Shown here: piece by piece, positions 1 to 5,427 of the stretch
Position numbering within the stretch: the stretch's first letter is position 1
How the letters are laid out: each line of letters starts with the position of its first letter
Assembly: GCA_041685935.1 (NCBI GenBank)
Contig: JAWLES010000167.1
Span: forward strand, 1 to 5,427
DNA from: JAIPEK01 sp041685935
GTDB lineage: Bacteria; Desulfobacterota; Desulfobacteria; Desulfobacterales; Desulfobacteraceae
DNA length: 5,427 bases
Direction of reading: 5' to 3'
Notes under the pieces: model-generated
Database searches by the model: none
Told to the model about the DNA's origin: nothing
What the model saw: the letters and a program-made list of their open reading frames with translations, nothing else
Made by a program: the position numbers and the translations under genes

Positions 1-1
1 C

Positions 2-83
2 ACCTCGTTGATGATAGTTTTTTTTCGTCAAAAACATTCTATCTGCTTGACCAGTCAAGCGCAACGAGGTTTTTCTTTTTTTT
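2..83 (+). terminator. Branched hairpin block followed by a T tract (terminator or 3' end of a structured RNA)
   Basis: ACCTCGTTG (2-10) is perfectly complementary to CAACGAGGT (62-70), giving a 9-bp closing stem. Inside it GTTTTT (17-22) can pair with AAAAAC (30-35), and GCTTGAC (45-51) with GTCAAGC (54-60), of which about six pairs are sterically possible. The closing stem runs straight into TTTTTCTTTTTTTT (70-83), the U-run expected of a rho-independent terminator on the + strand. The 51-base branched interior is larger than a usual terminator loop, so this could be the end of a small RNA or of a structured 3' UTR whose start lies left of the window. A second run of eight Ts (18-25) could be the tail of another terminator whose stem is upstream of base 1. 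The pairings are seen directly; the function is inferred. Confidence 0.45.
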
Positions 84-239
84 GATGGCGGATCTGGGAT
101 AACCACATTATTCCGGACATTGCCGGGCCTGATAACGGAGTTTATCTTTATGGAAGACGCCTGATTAATATTTTGCATCCGCCAGGAATCTCAGGTAGTG
201 TAAGGTACAGACTTCTTCTTTAAACGAAATATAATTATC
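84..239. other. Gene-free leader upstream of the small coiled-coil gene
   Basis: No ORF of meaningful length is present; ATG codons here open frames of only a few codons (for example ATG at 85, stop after five codons). TGGCGGAT (86-93) and ATCCGCCA (177-184) form a perfect 8-bp inverted repeat around 83 bases, but a match this long is not surprising by chance. A GATAA/TTATC pair (131-135/142-146) could make a small hairpin inside it. A TATAAT at 230-235 lies too close to the ribosome binding site to be a useful -10 box and has no good -35 partner. I could not place a promoter with confidence. Confidence 0.4.
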
Positions 240-250
240 AGGAGAAAAAT

Positions 251-565
251 ATGGAGTCAAAAGAAGGTGCATACGTTCAGAAAATGAAAGTGAAGCTGGA
301 TGAATGGAACGCCGAGATTGACAGATTGACTGCTAAGGCGGAATATGCCGGGGCGCAAACTGAAGTTCAATACGAGAAGAGGCTGAAGGAATTGAGGGAA
401 AAAATAAAAGGGCTTGAAGATAAGATTAATGATGCACAGGGTGCGGGTGAATCTTCATGGGAGGATTTTAAAGAAGGAATTGACAATTCCTGGGAAATTT
501 TCAAAAAGACTCTTTCCAAAGCCAAATCCGAGTTTGAGCATGGCTATAAAGAGGGTAAGGATTAA
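251..565 (+). CDS. Small charged coiled-coil protein (possible sll1863-like stress protein)
   Basis: A 104-residue soluble protein, very rich in Lys and Glu, with no signal peptide or membrane segment. The ATG at 251 follows AGGAG (240-244) with six bases between, a strong ribosome binding site that fixes the start. Residues about 8-62 are a continuous amphipathic helix likely to form a coiled coil. A short loop near 63-68 (GAGES) follows. Residues 70-102 form three 11-residue repeats with Phe at 73, 84 and 95, aliphatic or aromatic residues at 77, 88 and 99, and Trp at 70 and 81. The pattern EWNAEID near the start and WEDFKEG later recalls small bacterial proteins annotated as hypothetical or sll1863-family stress response; I make that link from memory at modest confidence. 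It has no catalytic motif. A structural, chaperone-like or membrane-surface role is plausible but not shown. The gene is visibly more A/T-rich than the kinase gene downstream. Confidence 0.85.
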   Translation: MESKEGAYVQKMKVKLDEWNAEIDRLTAKAEYAGAQTEVQYEKRLKELREKIKGLEDKINDAQGAGESSWEDFKEGIDNSWEIFKKTLSKAKSEFEHGYKEGKD

Positions 566-661
566 ATTATCCCATCCATTACAGAAACTGAAAATTTCAA
601 TAATACCGGATCTATCCTTAAAAAAGTCATATTTTTAAAAATTTCCGCTTATTACAACTGC
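566..661. other. AT-rich spacer between the small gene and the transporter gene
   Basis: The spacer has no credible ORF of its own. TTAAAAA (618-624) and TTTTTAA (632-638) form a 7-bp A/T-only inverted repeat with a 7-base loop. It lacks the GC stem of an intrinsic terminator and is probably just local composition. I found no -35/-10 pair good enough to list, so it is unclear whether the transporter gene is read from its own promoter or by read-through. Confidence 0.35.
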
Positions 662-672
662 AAGGACAAAGC

Positions 673-1578
673 ATGAAAACCAGCACCTGGTTCCTGGCCG
701 CCGGCTTTATTTTATTATGGAACTCCGGTTTTATAGGCGCGGAATATGCCCTGCCGTATACGGATCCTCTTACCCTGCTGTTTTGGCGGTACTGGTTGCT
801 GGGATTCATTCTTCTTGTATACCTTGTTCTTCGCCGCCGGCTGGAATGGCCGGGGCTGAATGCCGTTCTGATTGCCTTCCTCGTCGGTATTCTGGCCCAC
901 GGCATGTGGCTGGGGTGTGTGATGTTTTCACTGCAGTACGGCGTTCCCGCCGGAATTGTTGCCCTGGTGGTTGCGCTGCAGCCGATGACAACAGGTGCCT
1001 TATCCGGGCTGGTGGTCGGGGAAAGGACTCCTCTTGCCCGCTGGGCAGGTTTGTTGATCGGTTTGGTTGGAGTCATGGTCGCGGTTCTGGCCAGGACCGA
1101 CCTGTCTGATACGGGCTCCGTATTTGCCTATTTCATCCCCTTTGGTTCGGTTACGGCGATTACGGCGGCAAGTTTGATCCAGCGGCGGCTGGAAGTGCAG
1201 AGGCATACCTATCGTTTAGCCTTGGACCTGGGGCTTTTTTACCAGAGCCTCGGCACTGCACTGGCCGTGACCATCCCTGCTTTTCTTTTTGAAGGTCTGG
1301 TGACCGAATGGACCCCTGTATTTATGGGAGCTATGTTATGGTTAATTCTGGGTGTATCCCTTATGGCATACGCTTTAATGTGGCTTTTGATCGCACGGAT
1401 TGACGCAACAAGAGTAGCAAGCCTGTTTTATTTCGGTCCTCCAGTAACGATGCTGATGGCCTGGGCGGCATTCGGTGACCACCTTCTGGCCACGGACCTG
1501 GCAGGTCTGGGAATCATTGCCGTTGGTGTTATCATGACTCAAATGAAATGGGGTGCCGGTCCCGTGCCTGCGAAATAA
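673..1578 (+). CDS. DMT-superfamily transporter, EamA domain protein
   Basis: A 301-residue inner-membrane protein of the drug/metabolite transporter superfamily, at the typical length for ten-helix EamA proteins. About ten hydrophobic segments are visible, near residues 5-23, 32-53, 64-84, 92-113, 122-140, 148-169, 185-206, 216-238, 247-266 and 274-291. They fall into two EamA repeats (about 8-139 and 150-289). The opening LLWNSGFIGAEYAL and FWRYWL is typical of RhaT/PecM-like members. Repeat 1 has the family's GE pair (116-117, VVGERTP) before its last helix; repeat 2 has GD (268-269) in the same place. The start follows AAGGA (662-666) with six bases of spacing. Members export amino acids, metabolites or drugs, but the substrate cannot be read from sequence. 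The short cytoplasmic tail (MKWGAGPVPAK) is unremarkable. Family assignment is secure; substrate unknown. Confidence 0.93.
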   Translation: MKTSTWFLAAGFILLWNSGFIGAEYALPYTDPLTLLFWRYWLLGFILLVYLVLRRRLEWPGLNAVLIAFLVGILAHGMWLGCVMFSLQYGVPAGIVALVVALQPMTTGALSGLVVGERTPLARWAGLLIGLVGVMVAVLARTDLSDTGSVFAYFIPFGSVTAITAASLIQRRLEVQRHTYRLALDLGLFYQSLGTALAVTIPAFLFEGLVTEWTPVFMGAMLWLILGVSLMAYALMWLLIARIDATRVASLFYFGPPVTMLMAWAAFGDHLLATDLAGLGIIAVGVIMTQMKWGAGPVPAK

Positions 1579-1603
1579 CCACCTGCCCCGATTCTTGTCC
1601 TGA

Positions 1604-1655
1604 TCCCCGGAAATTTAAAAAGGGGAAGTTGATTGTTACTGTAAGCACCTTCCCC
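1604..1655. terminator. Alternative hairpins after the transporter gene; terminator-like on the minus strand
   Basis: GGGGAAG (1622-1628) can pair with CTTCCCC (1649-1655), leaving a 20-base loop, or GGGGA (1622-1626) can pair with the upstream TCCCC (1604-1608), leaving a 13-base loop. The two are mutually exclusive. No T run follows on the + strand. Five As (1617-1621) lie just before the stem, so read leftward the larger hairpin is followed by TTTTT, as in an intrinsic terminator for minus-strand transcription. No convincing minus-strand gene ends here. It may act as a weak end signal for the transporter mRNA or be incidental. Confidence 0.3.
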
Positions 1656-1677
1656 CAATGACCATTCCATGGTTATA

Positions 1678-1774
1678 GGTTCGGCAGGTTTTCCGTGTCT
1701 TTGCCACGGTATTATCCGTATACATCATTTAATCGTTCCGGTAAGAATCCACAAAAAGATTGTACCTGCCGACC
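1678..1774. repeat. 97-base segment closed by a GC-rich inverted repeat, with inner hairpins
   Basis: TCGGCAGGT (1681-1689) is perfectly complementary to ACCTGCCGA (1764-1772). GG (1678-1679) with CC (1773-1774) extends the stem to 11 bp past a single bulged T (1680). Three smaller hairpins fit inside without conflict: CCGTG/CACGG (1693-1697/1705-1709, 7-base loop), TTA-CCG with CGGTAA (1712-1718/1739-1744, one bulged base), and AATC/GATT (1746-1749/1758-1761). The whole could fold as a multibranched RNA in the gap before the kinase gene, or be a palindromic DNA element. No flanking target duplication or attC-type core is visible. The stems are seen; any role is inferred. Confidence 0.35.
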
Positions 1775-1786
1775 ATTTCAGGTAGT

Positions 1787-1814
1787 TTGAAATATAGGCT
1801 TTTGTAAATACCAT
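1787..1814 (+). promoter_or_regulatory. Weak sigma-70-like promoter candidate for the kinase gene
   Basis: TTGAAA (1787-1792) matches five of six -35 consensus bases. TACCAT (1809-1814), 16 bases further on, matches four of six -10 bases. This would place transcription start near 1821 and give a leader of about 54 bases. Matches of this quality are common by chance in A/T-rich spacers, and I saw no sigma-54 type GG/GC pair. It is offered only as the best candidate in this gap. Confidence 0.22.
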
Positions 1815-1863
1815 GAAAGACTTTGCACTGAAAATTTGTGTCTATCCGGTATTGGGACATAAA

Positions 1864-1868
1864 AGAGG
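1864..1868 (+). promoter_or_regulatory. Ribosome binding site of the kinase gene
   Basis: AGAGG, six bases before ATG at 1875. The protein begins MTM, so a second in-frame ATG lies at 1881. The spacing favours 1875, because the second ATG would be 12 bases from the site. Confidence 0.55.
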
Positions 1869-1874
1869 TTATAT

Positions 1875-4800
1875 ATGACAATGCAAGTGAAACCCACCTA
1901 TGAAGAACTGGAAAGACGGGTTCATGAACTGGAAACAGGCTCTTCACAACTTAAACAAAAAATTCACGAAGCCATGTTATTTTCAGAAGAAATAATGATG
2001 TACATGACTGAAGGCCTTGTCCTGACTGATACCCGGGAGACTGTCATATTCATCAATCAGCGTTTGTCGGAAATGCTTGGATATCCGCCTGAACAGATCA
2101 TCGGGAAATGCTGGCTGGATATGGTGTCGCCCGAACAGCAGGCTATTGCAAAGGAAGTAACAGCCAGGCGTGCCCAGGGACATACGGACCGGTATGAAAT
2201 TATTCTGTGCCACAAAGATGGTCATAAATTCCCGGTTTTGATCGGCGCCGGGCCACGTTTTGACAAGCAGAGCGGTGAATTTCTCGGCACCATGGGTGTT
2301 GTGAATGACATTACCGAGCGCAAGCGTGTGGAAGAGGCCCTGCGGGAGAAAACCAATTTTTTGCAAAACATTATTGACACTGCCTCCGACCTTGTTTCCG
2401 TAACAGATATGAAAGGCAACTTTGAGTTCCTGGGGCCTTCCCACAGTATCCTGGGATACGATCCTGATTCACTTATCGGCAGGAACGTAATGGAACTGGT
2501 CCACCCGGATGATTATGAGCAAACGGCAGCTGCTTTTTCCGATTTCCTTGCCGACATGGAGGATGGCCCAAAGGTCGAATACAGGTGTCGCCGTGCAGAT
2601 GGAGATTATGCCTGGTTTGAGACTGTCGGAAAGTTCCTTCTTGATGATGCCGGCAATCCAAAAGAAATCCTGTTCAGATCAAGAGATTTTACGGAACGGA
2701 AACGAGTTCAGGGAGAATTGAAACGGATTGAATGGATGCTGTCCAGGAAGCCGGTTTCGAAAAACGAAGCCCGGCCGGGGACCCATGACCAGGGATATGG
2801 CGACCTGACCGAATTGAATCATGATGGCCTTATCCTGAAATACATCGGCCACGAACGCCTGAAAAGCTTTGCCAACGACTACCTGGATTTGCTCGGGACT
2901 TCCTCCGCGGTTTACGAGGCAAACGGAGACTATGCCTTCGGGATTTTTGCTTCGGGCTGGTGCCGGATGATGGACAGTGCCTCGCGTAAACTTTGCAACA
3001 CCCCTGACAATGTTGAAGCGCTCAAATCCGGGCGATGGCTGTGCCATGAATCCTGCTGGACTGACTGTGCCAAAGAGGCTGTTGTCAAAAACGCGGAGGT
3101 GGACATCGAGTGCAATGGAGGCATTCGAATGTACGCCGAGCCCATTTTTGCCGGCGGGGATGTAATCGGGGTGATCAACTTCGGATACGGAGATCCGCCC
3201 AAAGATCCTGGAAAACTCAAGATGCTGGCTGAGACCTATCATCTCAACTACGATGACCTTCTCCGCGAGGCAAATGCTTACGATTCCCGCCCGCCCTATA
3301 TTATAGAGACGGCAAAAAAGCGCCTCAGCACCACAGCCAAGCTTATCGGTTCAATGGTTGAAACAAAGAAGGCCATGGAAGCCCTGCGGGATAGCGAGGA
3401 AAAACACCGCCGCCTTTTCGAAACCATGGCCCAGGGGGTTGTTTATCAGGCAGTCGACGGGACCATCCTTTCGGTCAACCCGTCCGCTGAAAGGATTCTC
3501 GGCCTTTCTTTCGAAAAGATGCAGGGCAAGACATCCCTTGACCCGGGCTGGAAAATGATCAAGGAAGACGGCACAGAGGTTCCGGGCACGGACCATCCCG
3601 CCATGCTCGCCCTGCGTACAGGCCAGAGTGTCGGGCCTTTGATCCGGGGGGTGTTTCATCCGGATAAGAACGCTTATGTCTGGCTGTCTATTACGGCCAT
3701 TCCCCTGTTTCAACCGGGAGAAACAAAACCCTTTCAGGTTTATACCACTTTCGAGGATGTCACCGAACGAAAGCGAATGGAAGAGGCGTTGAGAGAAAGC
3801 GAAGTTCGTTTTAAAGCGCTTCATGATGCATCTTTCGGGGGAATTGCCATTCACGACCAGGGGGTTATTCTGGAATGTAATCAGGGTCTTTCGGATATGA
3901 CGGGCTATGAATACTCAGAGCTTATTGGAATGGACGGACTTCTGCTGATAGCTGAGCAATCCCGTGAAGAGGTAAGGAATAATATTCGAGCTGGGTATGA
4001 AAAACCTTATGAAGTATTAGGACTGTGCAAAAATGGAGAAGAATTCCCGGTAAGGCTTGAAGCTCGCAATGTGCCTTATAAGGGGAAGCAGGTCAGAACC
4101 GTCGAATTCAGGGACATCACCGAACGCAAGCGGGCGGAGGCTGAAAAGGAAAAACTCCAGGCCCAACTCCTCCAGTCCCAGAAGATGCAATCCGTGGGTC
4201 GACTGGCAGGCGGTGTGGCCCACGACTTCAACAACATGCTGGGAGTGATCCTGGGACATTTGGAATTTGCCCTTGAAAAAGCGCAGGAGGATAATGACCT
4301 TACCGATGATCTGAAAGAAATCCAACAGGCTGCACAGCGCTCTGCCGATCTGACAAAAAAGCTGCTGGCCTTTGCCAGAAAACAGACCATTTCCCCCAGA
4401 CAGCTGGATTTGAACGACACAGTGGAGAGCATGCTCAATATGCTGCACAGGCTGATAGGGGAAGACATAGATCTGGTCTGGAAACCGGCTGCACATATCT
4501 GGCCGGTTAAAATGGACCCGTCCCAGATTGACCAGATCCTTGCGAATCTCTGTGTAAATGCCAGGGATGCTGTTTCCGGTGTGGGCAGACTCACCATAGA
4601 AACCGATAGAATAACATTTGACGAGAAATATTGTAATGAACACACCGGGTTTGTCCGGGGAGATTTTGTCCTGCTGGCGGTCAGTGACAACGGCTGCGGC
4701 ATGGACAGGGAAACCCTTGGAAATCTGTTCGAGCCTTTTTTCACCACCAAGGATTTCGGCCAGGGTACCGGCCTGGGGCTTGCCACCGTCTATGGCATCG

Positions 4801-5321
4801 TGAAACAGAACAACGGTTTCATCAATGTATACAGCGAACCCGGCCAGGGTTCCACTTTCAGAATTTACCTGCCCAGGTCAGCTGAAGATGAAGACCCTGA
4901 CAAGGGGGTTTCCGGGAAAAAAACAGCTGCCGGGGGCACTGAAACCATCCTGCTGGTGGAAGATGAACCGTCCATTCTCAGAATGACCCGGATGATGCTG
5001 GAAAGGAAAGGTTATTCAGTTCTGTCCGCAGCCACACCGGCAGAGGCCGTGGAAAAAGCAGAAAACCATTCCGGGTCCATTGATCTGCTCATGACCGACG
5101 TAGTCATGCCGGAGATGAACGGCAGGGAACTGGCCGGGCGAATCACCGCGCTTTACCCCGGCATCAGGTTGTTTTTCATGTCCGGGTATACTGCCAATGT
5201 CATTGCCCACCGGGGGGTGCTTGATGATGGTGAGGCATTTATCCAGAAGCCGTTTTCAATGGAGGACCTGACAGTGAAGGTTCGGGATATTTTGGATACA
5301 GCGCCGGATGAAGCTCAATGA
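1875..5321 (+). CDS. Cytosolic hybrid sensor histidine kinase, PAS-PAS-PocR-PAS-PAS-HisKA-HATPase-REC
   Basis: A 1148-residue sensor kinase with no membrane segment or signal peptide, so it should sense a signal inside the cell. Order: a short coiled coil (1-34); PAS1 (35-150); PAS2 (160-277); a PocR-type ligand-binding domain (about 308-440) with a helical tail to about 500; PAS3 (503-635); PAS4 (640-752); HisKA (about 768-835) with the phosphoacceptor His783 in AHDFNN; HATPase_c (about 880-1001) with N891 and N895 of the N box, DNGCGM (938-943), FEPFFTT (952-958) and GQGTGLGLA (962-970); and a C-terminal receiver (about 1023-1140) with acidic E1029 and D1030, phosphoacceptor D1075, S1103 and K1125. 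All catalytic residues are present. Each PAS ends in a D-x-T-E-R-K-R cap. ATP-driven phosphate should pass from His783 to D1075 and then probably to a separate Hpt or response regulator, none of which is complete nearby. The HDFNN H-box with a fused receiver is typical of this kinase class. PocR domains are predicted in the literature to bind small hydrocarbon derivatives; the ligand here is unknown. Confidence 0.95.
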   Translation: MTMQVKPTYEELERRVHELETGSSQLKQKIHEAMLFSEEIMMYMTEGLVLTDTRETVIFINQRLSEMLGYPPEQIIGKCWLDMVSPEQQAIAKEVTARRAQGHTDRYEIILCHKDGHKFPVLIGAGPRFDKQSGEFLGTMGVVNDITERKRVEEALREKTNFLQNIIDTASDLVSVTDMKGNFEFLGPSHSILGYDPDSLIGRNVMELVHPDDYEQTAAAFSDFLADMEDGPKVEYRCRRADGDYAWFETVGKFLLDDAGNPKEILFRSRDFTERKRVQGELKRIEWMLSRKPVSKNEARPGTHDQGYGDLTELNHDGLILKYIGHERLKSFANDYLDLLGTSSAVYEANGDYAFGIFASGWCRMMDSASRKLCNTPDNVEALKSGRWLCHESCWTDCAKEAVVKNAEVDIECNGGIRMYAEPIFAGGDVIGVINFGYGDPPKDPGKLKMLAETYHLNYDDLLREANAYDSRPPYIIETAKKRLSTTAKLIGSMVETKKAMEALRDSEEKHRRLFETMAQGVVYQAVDGTILSVNPSAERILGLSFEKMQGKTSLDPGWKMIKEDGTEVPGTDHPAMLALRTGQSVGPLIRGVFHPDKNAYVWLSITAIPLFQPGETKPFQVYTTFEDVTERKRMEEALRESEVRFKALHDASFGGIAIHDQGVILECNQGLSDMTGYEYSELIGMDGLLLIAEQSREEVRNNIRAGYEKPYEVLGLCKNGEEFPVRLEARNVPYKGKQVRTVEFRDITERKRAEAEKEKLQAQLLQSQKMQSVGRLAGGVAHDFNNMLGVILGHLEFALEKAQEDNDLTDDLKEIQQAAQRSADLTKKLLAFARKQTISPRQLDLNDTVESMLNMLHRLIGEDIDLVWKPAAHIWPVKMDPSQIDQILANLCVNARDAVSGVGRLTIETDRITFDEKYCNEHTGFVRGDFVLLAVSDNGCGMDRETLGNLFEPFFTTKDFGQGTGLGLATVYGIVKQNNGFINVYSEPGQGSTFRIYLPRSAEDEDPDKGVSGKKTAAGGTETILLVEDEPSILRMTRMMLERKGYSVLSAATPAEAVEKAENHSGSIDLLMTDVVMPEMNGRELAGRITALYPGIRLFFMSGYTANVIAHRGVLDDGEAFIQKPFSMEDLTVKVRDILDTAPDEAQ
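2796..3194 (+). other. PocR-type sensory domain within the kinase, cysteine-rich
   Basis: Residues about 308-440 of the kinase. They match the PocR pattern: a helical start (FANDYLDLLGTSSAVYE), a Cys-containing segment (GWCRMMDSASRKLC), a second Cys motif (WLCHESCWTDC), then AEPIFAGGDVIGVINFGYG, the P-I-x-x-x-G-x-x-I-G strand pair typical of the family. Cysteines are at 363, 374, 390, 394, 398 and 413. The conserved Cys set may bind a metal or tune redox or ligand sensing, which is inference. The domain sits between two pairs of PAS domains and is joined to PAS3 by a helix ending in ETKKAMEAL. Boundaries are approximate. Confidence 0.85.
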
Positions 5322-5392
5322 TAAGTATCCTGTTCATTGCAGACAAGGAAAAAGAAAATTCCAACATTACCGGACATATCATGTGTTACTGA
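5318..5392 (+). other. 24-codon ORF overlapping the kinase stop; possible receiver-domain remnant
   Basis: ATG at 5318-5320 overlaps the kinase TGA in an ATGA arrangement, the usual sign of translational coupling, and a GGATG (5306-5310) precedes it. The ORF reads ISILFIADKEKENSN and stops at 5390-5392 after 24 codons. Its start resembles the first strand and acidic turn of a response regulator (compare the common form ILIVDDEKENRN), although one acidic position is Ala and there seems to be an extra Lys. Continuing in the other two frames does not recover a receiver. It could be a decayed or frameshifted regulator gene, a tiny coupled peptide, or chance. Confidence 0.2.
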
Positions 5393-5427
5393 ACATTATC
5401 GACATTAACCTGAAATAATGATCGTTA
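5393..5427. other. A/T-rich tail with no recognised feature
   Basis: I see no gene start with a ribosome binding site and no GC-rich hairpin followed by a T run. The terminator of the kinase transcript, if there is one, lies beyond the window. Confidence 0.4.

Noticed and set aside
230..235. Perfect TATAAT box before the small gene
   Set aside because: Transcription would start at about the ribosome binding site itself (240-244), and there is no reasonable -35 box; probably A/T-rich chance.
414..638. 74-codon + strand ORF in another frame overlapping the small coiled-coil gene
   Set aside because: Most of it is an out-of-frame reading of a gene with a strong ribosome binding site and clear helical periodicity.
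627..1076. 149-codon minus-strand ORF opposite the transporter
   Set aside because: Its product is rich in Arg, Pro and Ser, typical of the antisense of a hydrophobic membrane protein, and it overlaps a secure EamA gene.
1678..1774. Integron attC site or miniature transposable element at the inverted repeat
   Set aside because: No GTTRRRY/RYYYAAC core pair and no flanking target-site duplication is visible.
191..1786. Shared 9-mer TCAGGTAGT upstream of the small gene (191-199) and the kinase gene (1778-1786)
   Set aside because: A single shared 9-mer between two gaps of this size is not unlikely by chance, it is not palindromic, and it lies at different distances from the two starts.
1729..1947. 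72-codon minus-strand ORF across the kinase start
   Set aside because: It overlaps the conserved N-terminus of the kinase, and I saw no similarity to known proteins; judged chance.
2679..3242. 187-codon minus-strand ORF opposite the PocR region
   Set aside because: The + strand here encodes a recognisable PocR domain in frame with the kinase; the antisense translation resembles no family I know.
4017..4786. Long minus-strand ORFs (208 and 236 codons) opposite the kinase core
   Set aside because: They lie wholly opposite the conserved PAS4, HisKA and HATPase coding sequence, show no domain-like composition, and are explained as open antisense frames of a gene with strong codon bias.

Overview
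The window reads as ordinary chromosomal DNA of an anaerobic Desulfobacterota-type bacterium (former Deltaproteobacteria, most likely Desulfobacterales). The main reason is the large sensor kinase. It opens with KPTYEELERRVHELE, an N-terminal segment I associate with multi-PAS kinases of that group, and it carries a PocR-type sensory domain of the form common there. This placement is recalled family knowledge plus inference; no rRNA or other marker gene is present.

Layout, all on the + strand. Bases 1-250 have no gene but begin with a foldable block (nested inverted repeats, then a long T tract) that looks like the 3' end of a structured RNA or an elaborate intrinsic terminator. Bases 251-565 encode a 104-residue charged, helical, coiled-coil protein whose C-terminal third contains three 11-residue repeats. 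Bases 673-1578 encode a ten-helix DMT/EamA-family transporter. A 296-base gene-free interval (1579-1874) holds several inverted repeats, including a GC-rich stem closing a 97-base segment. Bases 1875-5321 encode a 1148-residue cytosolic hybrid histidine kinase ordered PAS-PAS-PocR-PAS-PAS-HisKA-HATPase-REC. A 24-codon ORF that begins like a receiver domain overlaps the kinase stop codon. The rest of the tail shows nothing.

The three genes do not form an obvious pathway. Each has its own ribosome binding site and a gap of at least 107 bases upstream, so they may be separate units. The kinase is the functional centre: every catalytic motif is intact, but no complete response regulator or Hpt protein lies beside it, so its output partner must be elsewhere. 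I found no mobile element, CRISPR array, tRNA or rRNA. I do not see a clear undescribed multi-gene system. The most unusual items are the two possible structured-RNA blocks (1-83 and 1678-1774), the cysteine-rich PocR module embedded among PAS domains, and the 11-residue repeat in the small protein.
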